A DNA stretch of 64,000 nt, taken from assembly GCF_000764305.2 (NCBI RefSeq), contig NW_025932970.1:62001-126000 (forward strand), written 5' to 3'. How positions within the stretch are numbered: position 1 is the stretch's first letter; each line of letters opens with the position of its first letter. A program made the position numbers and the translations under genes. The notes under the pieces are model-generated. The model had not been told where the DNA came from. It saw nothing but the letters and a program-made list of their open reading frames with translations, and ran no database searches. Origin of the DNA: Hyalella azteca. Taxonomy: Eukaryota; Arthropoda; Malacostraca; Amphipoda; Hyalellidae. This document shows positions 31,191 through 43,731 of this stretch, in pieces.

Positions 31191-32589
31191 ACGACCTTAA
31201 GTCGAATGAGAAAGTCGTCAAGACATGATTAAATTTGCATATTTTGACTGACGACTGATATTATTTTACGTATAATTCATATGAGAATCGTGTTATGTTG
31301 ATTATCGTAATACGTTTCAAGTAGATCCGAACGAGACTGTATGAAGGTAAAAGGTTTGTTAAAGACTTGTCGTCATCGAGTGGCGGATGGCTTTATTTGG
31401 GTGACCGGATGACGATACAAGATCAAGTTTTTCATGATCTTGACGAGTGATCTAGTTTCTTGAGGGTCTATACTCTATGATGTAACTCCAATTATGGACG
31501 AAGTTACTGCACGACTCCTGGTTACAACTTGAGTCTATGCAGACGATTGGATAAAATTATAATTTTTAATTCTTGTTAATTTCTTTGGTGCGTTTATAAA
31601 ATGTATTATTTGCAATGAAATTACTGTGAAGTCTGCAAGTGGAATTATTTGCTAGAGATTGTTTATGTGTCACAGGTACTCGGATATTCATGGCATTTAT
31701 GGAGTGCGGTCTAAATTCCAGCGTTTCTTTATACTTCTTCCGTATGACCATTGCCACCATTGTTCCTTCAGTTGTTTTCAACGGCTCATATTAACAATGG
31801 ACGTTGTGTTTGCATAAATGAATGGCAGAGTAGACATGTATGCGCGCATCAGGCCAAATCTTCTGGCGCTTTGTGGACCAGCGAGTGATACCGTGCGTGA
31901 CTGTCGACATAGCTGGCTGATCTCACAATAATACTATTTTCTTGGAAATATTAAAGCTACTGCGAAATCTTATTTCCTGTGACTTGACTCACCAACTGAT
32001 GTTCGAGCATTGCTAACATTTTCCAATTCCCAACGTATATTACTTCAAAATTGCTTCAAATACTATAGGTTTACGTATTTTTCGCGATTTTAGTTTACCG
32101 TTATATATGGCCTACATTCAACTGCCTTGAATTTCAAATTGCGCACAACGGATCATTCTACGTCGGCAATATGTACATTACTCGTGAAATTCGTGCGGGA
32201 TAATCACAGCGTGATGAATCAGTAACTTAACGTTTCTAACGCCTCGATTATTCCTACTGCTTTGTTTTAAAGCGTACGACGTGAAGTGATAGGAAGTGTA
32301 TCAATTTAGATTAGACTAAACATGAAGGGCTGTTTTCTCAGATCATAAAATACGTGTCTTATTTTCCATTATATAGACAAATAAATGTAGTTGATCAGAA
32401 GTTTTTTTCCGTTATCCGCTGTGCTAAGATATATACACAACTAAGAATATTAAAAGCCTTGTAATGAATAATAACCCCTGTAAAAAATCTGAACTGCTTC
32501 AAGAAACTAGTTTATAAATTCCCATGTAATGAAGAAGGTTGTAGACTTTTTCAAAATATGAACTACATTGTTCTTACAAGCACGACCTT

Positions 32590-32782
32590 AAGCCGCCGAC
32601 TCGCATGCAATTTACAATCTGGAGGACCTAAGAACCACATGCGGGAGGCTCACAATGAGACCATCACCCGAGTGTCATTGGAGGCCTGCACCAGCATAGT
32701 TATGCGGTGCCCTGACCTATTGAGACTGGCGATAGCTGAGGCTCTCATTATCAACAGCGAGTGTCTAGCTTTCAACCTCTGA
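32590..32782 (+). mobile_element. Retroelement ORF C-terminal fragment
   Basis: An open frame contains GGPKNHMREAHNETITR, CTSIVMRCPDLLRLAIAEAL and a terminal FNL before a stop. The layout (H-x4-H, then L-x-I-x-EAL-x-I) resembles the C-terminal end of Penelope-like or LINE polyproteins. No upstream catalytic domain is intact. It lies about 0.5 kb before a clearer LINE remnant on the same strand, but the two need not be one element. Confidence 0.4.
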
Positions 32783-33244
32783 ACTACACGATTCGTCAGG
32801 ATGCTGAAATTATTTTCAATGTAATTTTAAGCTTGGATTCCAAATTGTATCCACAAAATCTCTGATTTGTACTACTGTCATTTCCATAGTTTAATGTCAA
32901 ATGTTGCAAAATCTTCACATGCTCGATAATGAAACTTATGTATTCGAAACTTCGCATTCCATTAAAATGTCATTTGGTAACCTACTTTTTGATCTCCCGA
33001 CCCTAGCAAGAAATTTTGTTCGACTCGTTGAAAAAATTAATAGTTTATTAATGAAGACTATGCTCAGGCCTTTAATAAATCTCGCATAAATGTGTACGCC
33101 TTCGTCGGCCAATCTTTACACAAGTTGACTTTCTTCGTCCTGATGGAAATGGCTGACATTGCGGAACTGGCACGTGAAGTTTAATACGTTTAATTCACAT
33201 TGAAGTTATTTTATACAGTAGTTCGGGTATCACATAGCTATAAC

Positions 33245-33872
33245 CGCACGACGCAAGCGACAGATGGGGTGGATCTGGCGGACGCTCAGAACGAGAGAAG
33301 CGGAACCAATGATCACACTCTTCAGAGCCCTTGTAATACCTATCCTTGAATACTGCTGCCAGCTCTGGAGCCAGTTCAATTGCGGCAATTGGAAGGAATC
33401 CAACGAACCTTCACTTCCCGGATCAGAGGGATGGAGAAGTTGAACTACTGTGAGAGGTTGAAGCGACTGGGTCTGTACTCACTGCAGAGGAGACGGGGGA
33501 GGTATGTCATTCTGTACACATGAAAAATGATAACCGGAATGGCACAAAACTTCGAGAGCGAGACCTTCAGGATTGAGGCATATCATAACGAGAGAAATGG
33601 GAGACTGTGCAAGATCCCCCCACTATACGCTACAGATCTGCGGTCAGATTTCAATCCCTGCGGGAAGGATCACTTCCCGTGGCATGGCCAAGGCTGTTGA
33701 ACGTCCTACCAAAGGATTAAGAGAGGGGGAGTTCACCTTGGAGACCTTCAAGAGACAACTGTACGTGTTCCTGGGCACAATCCTTGGTCGACCTCCGCTG
33801 CAACACTACCAGCGGCGAGAAGCAAGCAACAGCATCGTGCATCAGGTGGCCCAAATGAGGGATGCGCGATAG
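33245..33872 (+). pseudogene. Decayed LINE reverse transcriptase, C-terminal part
   Basis: Fragments in three frames form a recognisable non-LTR reverse-transcriptase tail: MGWIWRTLRTREAEP and VIPILEYCCQLWS (33250-33372), then IQRTFTSRIRGMEKLNYCE with RLGLYSLQRRR after a frameshift near 33390, an in-frame TGA at about 33519, and after another shift KGLREGEFTLETFKRQL ending QVAQMRDAR and TAG at 33870-33872. The LEYCCQLW motif is characteristic of the thumb region of CR1/jockey-type elements. The frameshifts and the stop show it is dead. Confidence 0.75.
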
Positions 33873-33874
33873 TC

Positions 33875-36800
33875 AGAGGTTGCGATCCATCGTGGCCTGG
33901 GACTGCTACGTCCGAAACAAATGCTAAGGATAAGTTAATGAGATCGAAATAACCAATTGCGTCTCCGTTAATTTTTCTGTGCGACTAATTTTCACTGCAA
34001 TCCAAGAGGAGCAAAACTGCTATTCAATCTTCCTCCTGCCGTTCTCCTCAATCCTGAGAAATAAAGTCGACCATCATAACGCAACATATATAATAATTAT
34101 TAAAAAGATAGCGATGTCGGAGAATGTGATAATTTATTTACAACATATTGCCGATTACAATGAATCTGGGTACATATATTCAATGAAGATAATATGATAA
34201 ACAGATTTTCAGAGGCTTATTATTCAAATTTGACAAATTTATAAGAACAAAACTTAGTTACTACTTGATAACTGACAACCAAAGAAAATGGCTAGTGGAT
34301 ATACCTGGATTGCTAATAATTACCTGGATGAAAGCCGGCGTGCCTCTGCCGTACATGCGAAGGTCTTGCACCAGCAAACATGCTTCCGTTTACTCTTGTG
34401 ATCGCTGCGACCGGTAATTATTATATATACTATGTTACATCGATAACTTCTTTGTTTATATTCCATCCGGGACGTCGAGGATGAGCGGTGAAAATATGGT
34501 ATAGCAGCGATGAAAATTACTTCATTGACTTTGTTTTCTCAATTACGTAATTTTCGATCAGAGTAATTAAAACCTAAATTAGGGATAAAACCTTAAAACA
34601 CGACAAAGCTACAGGCATGGAAATTACTGCCAGCAGGTAACTAAATTTTGATCACTAATATTTTGAACGGATTTGGTCTGCTGTTTGGCTCAAACGCTGC
34701 TACGTCGTTTTTTAGTTTATTGTAGCTAGGAAGCGTGCAAAAAAAAATAATTTCTGACGTGAGCAGCTAAGACAGGCTCCCCGTCGCTGGTCTAGGAGGC
34801 GTAAACTTGTTTGGGCGAATGAAGTGAAAATGAATTAGAGAATCGTTAATAATTCAGTGTATAAACACATATATAGATACTAGCAAAAATTTCTCGAAGT
34901 CACGTGATCATTTAACGCGACCTGACCACGTATACAAAAACCTATACAATATAAATTATTTAAAAAAAAGTAACACTGTTCAGACTAAAGGTCAAGTCAG
35001 AGCACACTTTCAAGATCTCGACAACTATTTAAGGGGCAGGCGCCGAACGGAAGCCGGCCGGAAAAATAGTATCTTAGGAGGCAGGAAAAGTTGAAGATGT
35101 GAAGCAACAATATCACCATCGTTATTCCACGATGAACTATTTTTAATGACAAGTAACCAATTGACTACTCGTAATGAACAAAATATAGAATGCAGTATTT
35201 GGCTAGACTATATGAATGGCAATGTTTGAGTAAAGGAATCACAGCTCTTAAGGTATCAGGACATCACAGAATCTGTATGAAAGTGAACAAAAATACTCAA
35301 GAGTTATAATCTGATCTAACAACACTGTAAAACGTTAACTTCAGATTATCTCTATATGAAACCACAGAACATTTTCTTCCCACAGGCAACAAAAAACAAT
35401 AAAGGCATAAAGGAATATTGTATCTACCACACGTACATTAAAAATTTGCTCAGGCCCCGGACATGTAAGATAATGCGCATAAAATAAGTTACGAGGAACG
35501 GACATCGCAAATCAAGATGTTGCCATCAAGATGCGCTCTAGAATCCAAAGCCTCGAGTAAAATACATCCGACTGAGACATTATGACCTTATATTTCCAAG
35601 TACTGAAATGTAAAATTTCAGACTGATTTCATTTATATCACGCTGTCCATCGATGGGTAAATGCAGTGCTTGATATTGCACTTTCATAAAGCAGCCAGAA
35701 AATTATGAATCAAACTGTGTAAGGTAAAGAGATTGTTAAATTAAAAAATGCATTGGCAATGTTCATTGAATTTACTTCAACACAATACACCATTTACTGG
35801 CTTATATAAATGATTGTTATTATCCTCTTCCCTTCCATTATTTCTTCAGTCACAACTTGTACCCTTAGACTGGTAAAAACCTTCATTATATATAGGAATG
35901 CTATAGTATTAGCTAACATAGTATTACAATAAACGAAAAAAGTAATCACAATTTTAGTTTAAAAATTACATCATGCCTGTTAGTGAGCACAGTACCTCTG
36001 ATTGCTTTATAATTGTGGAATAAAACAAACTTCTCAACATTAGCTTGTGTTCAGGATGAACACTTCTCAGAATACTAGCATGAACACTCATAAAAGGACT
36101 GCAACAATAAGTAAGATTGAAGCGGACAGCTCAAATTCTGAACTTGACCAGTTAGTGGTGCTAACTTTCGACTTATAAATGAAACAGTGATTTTGTAAGA
36201 GATTAAATTCAGTTACTCATTTAACTCAACGTGAAGTTGTAAATAACTTATTGTTAATGCACCTGTGGCGATTATCGAGTTAAAAATGTAATAAAAAGCC
36301 AAGAAAACCGTTTGAGTTTCACGATGATTTAACGTTTGTTATAGGCGTGACACGATTTACAATAAAAGATCAAAGAGTTTGTATGCAAAAAATAAATGTT
36401 AGTAAAATCCGTGACATAGTTTGTACTAGATGAATATAAAAATTAAATAGCTTCACACCAACTTACTAACCCTAAACCGACAAAGTGGAATTTTCAGTTT
36501 TCAAGATGATGCGTCTTTCATTATCTTGAAAATAATTGTCAGCCGAGCAGACAATTTGGTTAGCCAGTGTGAATTTTAGAGGTCGATCTTGCAGTAAAAT
36601 ATTTTCTCTCTATGATCAAATCAAGTTTTAATTATAAGAGTTGGGACTTTTTTAGCGCGTTCGAAACCGCAACAAGCTGTGAATGTTCTGCTATCTTAAG
36701 AATCGGCGACAGACCTACGGCCTACTAAACGCTGAAACCGTTATTATATTATATATATATATAGTCTTATAGTTGCGACTGTCCATGCTCATGGCAGCAG

Positions 36801-37200
36801 CCCTCAGTTCAGTAGATACCATTACTTATACCGATACTTTCCATACTCTTCTTTGCCATATAATGTTATATTGTCATATTATGTTAAATATCATATTGAC
36901 ATTATGTAATCTATGCATTTGTTTTCTTCCATGTCTCTGTCTAGCGTTTTTTCTGAGTTCAACCTTTCAATAGAAGGTTTTCCGTTCTTCTAACGAACCA
37001 TTTTGATGGCGTTCAATCTTGGAAATATCATTTAAAGGATGCATGTATTTCAATAACAATAAGCGTCAAACATGTCAAACTTCCTCATGCGAAGATGGTC
37101 TGTCCTCAAGCGAGTGCCAATCACGTAATTACAAATGAATAATACTCATGCCGCCCCCCGATACCAACACCAATAAAAATAATTCTAATAATAACTATAT
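33875..37200. other. No gene recognised between the LINE remnant and the Sushi exon
   Basis: AT-rich sequence holding only the SINE fragment at 36671-36760. From about 34.9 kb the plus strand becomes A-rich, as over the minus-strand genes, so part may be 3' transcribed sequence of the BBOX1-like gene. Confidence 0.4.
36671..36760 (+). mobile_element. SINE 3' fragment
   Basis: Plus-strand copy of the body and tail of the SINE at 42315-42546: it shares CTGTGAATGTTCTGC, TTAAGAATCGGCGAC and CCTACTAAACGCTGA, then runs into a TA-rich tail. The tRNA-like head is missing, as in 5'-truncated copies. Confidence 0.65.
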
Positions 37201-37204
37201 TTAC

Positions 37205-37489
37205 AATAATTCCAACTTAATCGGAAGTACACATCAGTAATATCACGAACTGGATGAAACTGAAATCAGTCAGAAAGTAATTTAGACAGAAGTATAGTTG
37301 AAAATTATTCTGCAGGTGAAATATAGCTGTGCTCGTATACATCAGTAATATCGCGAACTGGATGAAACTGAAATCAGTCAGTAATTTACATGAAAGTAAA
37401 TCAGTCAGAAAGTAATTTAGACGTCAGAAAGTAATTTAGACAGAAGTATAGTTAAAAATTGTCCTGCAGGTGAAATATAGCTGTGCTCG
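37205..37489. repeat. Tandem duplication spanning the Sushi exon acceptor
   Basis: A segment with ATCAGTAATATCACGAACTG, GGATGAAACTGAAATCAGTC, the pyrimidine tract, CTGCAG and the first 20 nt of the exon occurs twice. The upstream copy ends at 37335 and the true exon starts at 37470. Smaller internal duplications of CAGAAAGTAATTTAGAC occur between them. Confidence 0.9.
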
Positions 37490-37629
37490 GGGCTACCGCC
37501 TACAAGGGGCTGTAGAGACCACGTGCACGCAGGCGGGCGTATGGAGCTCTTCTGCCCCGCGCTGTGAACGCATCCAGTGTGAACCTCCCAACCCTCCTCC
37601 CAACGGCTACATTGTTCCCTCACCACAAG
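37470..37629 (+). CDS. Orphan Sushi/CCP-domain exon
   Basis: A 160-nt exon between a CAG acceptor (37467-37469) and a GTAAGC donor (37630). The peptide begins VKYSCARGYRL, continues through TTCTQAGVWSS and APRCERIQC, and ends PPNPPPNGYIV. This is the second half of a complement-control (Sushi) module, with Cys-Trp-Cys spacing, followed by the first Cys of the next module. Such modules occur in secreted or surface adhesion and recognition proteins. No partner exon was recognised on either side. Downstream, the next exon would have to overlap the opposite-strand BBOX1-like gene, whose stop is only 124 nt away. The exon may belong to a gene with very large introns, or be a relic. A copy of its first 20 nt lies 154 nt upstream. 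Confidence 0.75.
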
Positions 37630-37752
37630 GTAAGCAAATATCGTTAAACAAAATCAAATTTACTAAAAATAAATATAACTCAATTTGTTTCTCATTTTTA
37701 AATGAAACAAGTGACGTTATTCTAAACTTGCTGCAAGCGCCAACATTGTCAT

Positions 37753-40700
37753 CTAAAGTCCCTGCGTAATGTCCGCGCCGAGGGTATCAGCCAGGACTCG
37801 TCTGCGGGAGCGCACTTCGTCCCAGTCGACGTAGCAACCGTCGACGTGCCTGTGAACGTCGTCAGAGTCTGGGAAGCCCATACGTCCATGCGTCACGCGC
37901 AGGTTGTCCAAAGTCAGCACCGTGCCTGCAAACGTTTGTTCCAATACATTATCCTTTCCTCTGTGGCATAAAATATTCTTATAGACCAAAAGCTTCTTCT
38001 TTAAATTTCTAACAAAAGCTGAATTTGATTCGTGAAATTTGTCATACAAAGTGTGAAACACACTAGGCTAAAAATTCCTGACAAGGCGTCAGAGGTGCAA
38101 GTGTCTTCGCATATTAAAATACCAAATAAGAATGCGTTTAACGGACACAAGTTTAATAAACCCCGACTGACCAGGAGGCATCTTGAAGGTCCTACAGAAG
38201 CGGGGGTCGTAGAGGAGATCATGGAAGGCCTTGAGAGCAGCATACCAGGCGTGTACGTCCTCCACAGGGCAGGCGCTGAAGTAGGAGTCGCGCTGCGGCT
38301 GACTGAAGTTGATACGCCAGATGGTCTCGCCATCAGACTCCAAGCTGAGGAAAAAGATTCCACACATCAATGCAAGCAGAAAATATAGTACCGATTAAAT
38401 GTACGTCTTTTCAGTGATTCTTGTCAGTGTGTCAAAATCATGCCTAAAGACCAGCGTTATTTATAACAACTAGGATATTTTAATGATTCTAAACATACAT
38501 CATTCTTTAGGGCAAAGAACAAAAATCGATTTTCTGTATCATTAATAAATTTATGCATAAGGACGTCAGGTACGTTTATTTCTCGTTGCTACCGTTCTAA
38601 TAATGTATACTGACCATTAACGAATTAGGTCGTAAGTCAATAGGAAACAGGTCTTCTTTGTTTCTAATTTCGCCCACTAATTACTGAATTCACTAATCAA
38701 TCTTCAAACCATAAGGTTTAAATCAAGACTTCATTTCAGTCAAAACTGACCAGATGACGGGCATTTTCAGTGCCTTGAAGTACTGCCTGCCGTCTTCGTT
38801 GGCGTGGTCGACCCAGTCTACCGGCACTGACGACAACAGACGGAAGTGCTGCGGATGTTCTTCCCTCAACGTGTGCGCGACTTCTAGCGCATCGCTCACT
38901 TGTGATTCACCACCAACGCCTTCGTGCTGCCGTACGAAGTGTATGAACTGAACCTGGGGTAGAAATAATGATTATGTCGTAAAATTTGAAGGAACTAACG
39001 ATAGTTTTTCACTAAATTCTACGCAAATTCCAATATAGGTCTCTATTTTATAGAAGTAAAGTAAAATACAAATTAAAGAACGACCTCAGAAAATAAATCC
39101 CAGGATATTTTTAACAAAATCACAGGAAGTGTCGGGTTTTCTACGTTTAATTAATATATTACGTAAACAAATTTGAAGGCAGGGTTATGGTGTTGCAAAC
39201 TTAACTTGTGATTAAATAGCAAACGAAAAAGGAAGACACCAAGCCAAGGCTCAAAGAGTCAAGTTCAATTGAACATGAGAGTAAGAATTAGCAAGTTTTA
39301 AGAACATATTGATAATATGTGACAAAATCAACGTTGTGTTTCAACGGGATTTTTAATTGTGTTACTCACCCCGGGTTTATAGAAGTAATAAGGAAGGTCG
39401 AGATGAAGTGCCAGAGTTTTGTTGGAATAAGCCACGTTGCTGGGATCAGGCTTTACGATAACTGAGAAGTCTTCCCTGTAAACACGATAAGACGAGAGAA
39501 CTAAAAAAATTTGAATTTGAGGAGGCCAAAGAATTTAAGGAAGAAACACTAAAAGCATGTCAACTCAAATTAATATTTTTGGTATAAATGAAATTGATCG
39601 TCGATTTCTTTCTTGCATGAGTTTTGAACTTGTTTTTTATTGTCAAAAGGCGAAACCACATTAGCAAATGTTATGAACGAAAACTGTGATGAAAATATAG
39701 ATATTGTAAGTGTTGCTTTGATATTTCAAAGTATTTGCGTCCAATTCTAACCAGTTACGCAAGAAATTCCATCTACTTTAATTTTGATGTATTCATTGCC
39801 TGGATGAAACATCTTTACAACTAAATCTGAAAAAAAATTCCCGCATTTGGGGGATTTATTTTCTATTTCAAAAAATTGTCTAATACTGAAAAAATAAGTG
39901 GCTTACTAAAGCTGCAGCTCCTAAACTTCCATGTACTCTAGTGTAAAACTATTTTCACATAAATACGTTTTAAGGAAGTATATAATTGTATTCGTTTCAA
40001 GCGGCATAACAAAGAAACACAGTCAATATTGATAATTTATTTTGAACACCATCCATTCAGTTAAATTCAAGTACTAAACTTTAGGCTAAGAAATGTGATA
40101 ATGATTACTGATAATGACTTGTAACCTACGACTATTTAGTAAAATTTAATTATTAAACTTTGTGCTGAACTCCCTCACCCATAGTGTGTCCTTTTGACGA
40201 ATGCGACGCGTTCAGCCAGCTCCCTGATCCGCCCCTGCTGCTGGGGGGCGCTCTTCATCACCACCAGCCCGTAGGTCTCCAGCAGCAGCAGCCACTGCAG
40301 CAGCGATGCGTCGCTCTGCATTACCTCTTCCCAGTTCGCTTCCGGCAGCTGCGGTGGCCAAAACTTGCGCGGTATTCTGTGCAAACCAAAGCATGTTTAT
40401 AATATAAAGTTTCATAACAGTGAACTATTCCAAAACAGTGAACTATTCACACAGTGAATAGTTCACGGTGAACTATTCACGGGCCAAAAGATAATTCTAG
40501 CAAACAAACTTGATTCAGATTGGTTGATAAATAATCTCTGGAACGAACATCGTACGGGAAAACCGTCGTGATGTAATTCCCAGAACCCGAACGCACAAGG
40601 TACACACCTGCATTTCAATTGCATGCCAGTAAATGTAGAGAAAATTAATTATAAAAACCAGCAAAAATATTCCGAAACAATTTTCAACTAACACAGAAAA

Positions 40701-43700
40701 AACTATCCACTTCCAAAACACTACATTAACGGCGATCCAAACCATCTGAATATTAAAATCAGCATTTATATAAATAACGCGATCTATTCTATATACAGGA
40801 TCCTTAAAAAAACTCCCTGATTTCAATAAGCTTTTGCAAAATCATACGACACCTACAGAAAAATTATTTTTATTTGTGAATAGCTTATTTGATGCCATTT
40901 TATATCACATAGTACACTTTACTTGGTTTTGAAAATTATTTTCGATAAATGATGTCCCTCATTGTTAAGACATTCACGAAGTCTTTCACTGAAGTTGCCC
41001 ATAGTGGCCGACATGAGAGTGTTCCTGATGCGAAAACGATTAGACTGTGGGTGTCCAACTTTAAAGAAACAGGGTCAGCACTAAAAGGCAGGAAGTGGCA
41101 GCCACGTCAAGCCATTCCAAGGGAAGTTACACGAAGAACTATGGCAACTTCAGGGAAAAACTACGTGAATGTCTTAACAAAGGGGGACATCATTTATCGA
41201 ACATAATTTTCAAAACCAAGTAAAGTGTACTAAGTGATGTAAAATGGCATCAAATAAGCTATTCACAAATAAAAATAATTTTTCTGTATGAGTCGTATGA
41301 TTTTTGCAAAAGCCTATTGAAATCCGGGAGTTTTTTTTTGAAGGACCCTGTACTATCAGTCGGTCCAAACTATTGGAAAATTAAAGTCAGCATTTTTATA
41401 AATAACGAGATCTATTATATATACTATCAGTTGGTCCAAACCATGTGAAAATTAAAGTCAGCATTTTTATAAATAACGCGATCTATTATATATATTATCA
41501 GTTGGTCCAAACCATGTGAAAATTAAATTCAGCATTTTTATAAATAATGCTATTCATTATACGGTATATATTATTAGTCGGTAAACCAAATGAAAATTAA
41601 ATTCAGAATTTTTATAAATAACGCGATTTATTACATATACTATCAGTCGGTCTAAACCACATGAAAATTAAATTAAGCATTTTTATAAATAACGCGATCT
41701 ATTATATATACTATCAGTCGATCCATATCACTGGTAAACTAAATACAGAATTTTAATAAATAACGCGATCTATTATATATATATTATCAGCCGGTGACGC
41801 AGAACGCCTCACTTGTGCACCAGATCGCGCGCGCGCCGCTGCTCCGCCTGGAAAGCTCTCACGTGCAGCCACGGCGCCTCGTGGCGGGAACTGTGTCCGT
41901 CTGTCCAGTGTATCGAGAGCGTGAACCCGTCCTCTGTTAACTAGGGTTAAACAAAACTAATTAACTGTTAAATATTGATACATATTTAACTGAAAATAAA
42001 AAATGGGGAAGCATGCATGAAATGGATATTCAGGTCACGAATATTGACGTTCTTTCATTCGAGGTTTAGAGGAAAGCTTGAGCATGATAAAATCCTACAC
42101 GTGTTCCAAGACACTGCTCCTGAGACAAGCTATAAAAAATGATACCGAGAGATGGAGATATTTGATAATAAAATCTTCATGAAACCAACATATCAAGAAA
42201 AATTAAAGATGGCTAACGGGATGCATCGGTAACAAGTAATTTCTGTCTAAATACAAATTACGGAAACAACAACTACTAGTTTTTGTGGGCCTTTATAATA
42301 ATTTAATAATACTAATAATAGCGGTCTCAGCGTTCAGTAGGCCGGTCGCCGATTCTTAACATCGCAGAACATTCACAGCATTTTGCAGTCTCTAACACGC
42401 AACTCACTGCTACAATTCTGCTATGCTTAACAGCCCGGCCTCCTTGCCGATTCTGACCAGAAACTGGCGCACAGAGCTGGGATCGAACCCGCGCCTCTCT
42501 GCGCCAATCTTGGTACTCTGAACTTGAATCACTGGGCCACCCTGCCATAATCCGATGAACTGACGATGAATAATTTAAAATCCGATGAACTTTAACATGT
42601 CTCAGCAAGCGACCACCAAATTATAAGAAAAGTATTCTCCAGAAGTCATTAATAAAAATTCGTATAGTTCATTATTAAAGTGATTAACGATCACCTCGAA
42701 ACTTTTGGGTGCAACATTGAGGTCAAGATCTTGAAGAAAGGACGTTCTGCTAAGAGACACGGGGTGGAAGCACTGGTCGCACTGGCAGTTGTCCCGCAAC
42801 CACAGCCAGGGGTAGATGCTGCGTCCTCCTTCTGCCCACTCCACCTGAGTTGGTTTGTTTACTTGCAATTTAGCTAATTTGCCTAAAGATTGATATTTTA
42901 TTTAAGTTTCATGAAGCTATCAATGCATGACTGTGTCGTTAGATTCCTAGTAAAACTGCTCGAAAGTGATGTGATAACAGTAGCGAAATGTATGAAATTT
43001 TTAAAACAAAATGTTTAGTACTTTTTATTTGATTTTTTAGCTTAAATGCTTTTTTTTATTTTCATTATTTTTTATGAATGATGGGACGTCCGATGAATGA
43101 TTTTAGTTATTAATAAACGATGATTTATATGAATTTTAATAATGGAAGACCCCTTTCTGACCTCTAGCATCTTTTGCTCGGGAAGGCTGGAGACGCGTGC
43201 AAGTTTCACTTCGTGGGAGAACTTAGCCCGAAGATCGGAGCATCGTCGTACGGGCGTCGTGACGTGGTGACTTATTAAAGAGCAACACGTCACATGTTCC
43301 GACGCTGCGGCACTGAGACGTGTGAGGGGGTGAGGCTCCGACGTGACACTACTGAGACGAACTACTGGCAGGACGTGGCTGGCTAACCTTGAAAAGGAAC
43401 GTTATATAAATAATTTTAGAATTATATACAATTGAACACTCGCAATAAAGTATGATCAATATTTTTAAAAATGATTAAGTACGAATAAATGAGATCTAGG
43501 ACAAGAAGGACGAACTTACACTAATACTTGATTAAATTTGAGAGCAAGCGCAAATAAAGATAATTGAAAAAAAATTTAATATAGAATTCATAAAAGCACT
43601 TGAATACTGCATTTCATTTTGAAAATTCGGTTGCAGAAGGTTGAAACTCACCTTGGATGATGAAGTGGAACGATGGGCAGATGTTGTGCTTGCGTGAGCG

Positions 43701-43731
43701 CACTGCGCAGATGAACAGCGATGCGGTGCAT
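37753..43731 (-). CDS. BBOX1: Gamma-butyrobetaine dioxygenase (BBOX1-like), 9 exons
   Basis: Fe(II)/2-oxoglutarate dioxygenase that hydroxylates gamma-butyrobetaine to L-carnitine. Exons in transcript order: 43731-43652, 43387-43162, 42844-42695, 41931-41813, 40376-40179, 39475-39370, 38953-38751, 38344-38172, 37925-37753 (TAG); phases agree at every junction and give 475 aa. The N-terminal zinc site is RDNCQCDQC (Cys 122, 124, 127) plus His 165. The iron site is HLD (His 282, Asp 284) plus His 431 in VTHGR, where Arg 433 is the likely 2-oxoglutarate contact. The CxCxxC zinc motif and the C-terminal RHVDGCYVDWDEV stretch fit BBOX1 better than TMLHE. Human BBOX1 has 387 aa; here about 95 extra residues precede VEWAEGG. 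The first 43 have no Asp or Glu and several Arg, like a mitochondrial leader. Exons 1 and 2 rest on phase and open frame only (about 0.6); exons 3-9 are secure. Confidence 0.9.
40715..41795. repeat. About 70-80 bp tandem repeat beside a BBOX1-like gene donor, split by a transposon
   Basis: Units share TCGGTCCAAACCA, AAATTAAATTCAGCATTTTT and AATAACGCGATCTATTATAT. One unit lies left of the 555-bp transposon and about six lie right of it, reaching to within about 20 nt of the donor of the exon 41931-41813. The flanks of the transposon join into a normal unit. Confidence 0.9.
40796..41350 (+). mobile_element. Tc1/mariner-type element, 555 bp, with a truncated HTH ORF
   Basis: The ends are long inverted repeats of about 170-190 bp, starting CAGGATCCTT on the left and ending in the complement of CAGGGTCCTT on the right. 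TA flanks both sides (40794-40795 and 41351-41352), a TA target duplication. The ORF at 40949-41206 encodes TIRLWVSNFKETGSALKGRK, a helix-turn-helix of the kind found N-terminal in mariner-like transposases (DUF4817 style). No DDE catalytic domain follows, so this is a deletion derivative that needs a transposase in trans. It is inserted inside a tandem repeat array within the BBOX1-like gene intron. Confidence 0.75.
42315..42546 (-). mobile_element. tRNA-derived SINE
   Basis: On the minus strand a tRNA-like head carries box A (TGGCCCAGTGATTC, 42539-42526) and box B (GGGTTCGATCCC, about 42490-42479) at tRNA-like spacing. A unique body follows and an AT-rich tail of TATTATTAG-type repeats ends near 42300. 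A 3' part of the same family recurs at 36671-36750. It lies in a BBOX1-like gene intron, in the same orientation as the gene. The direct repeat AATCCGATGAACT flanks the head side only. Confidence 0.75.
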
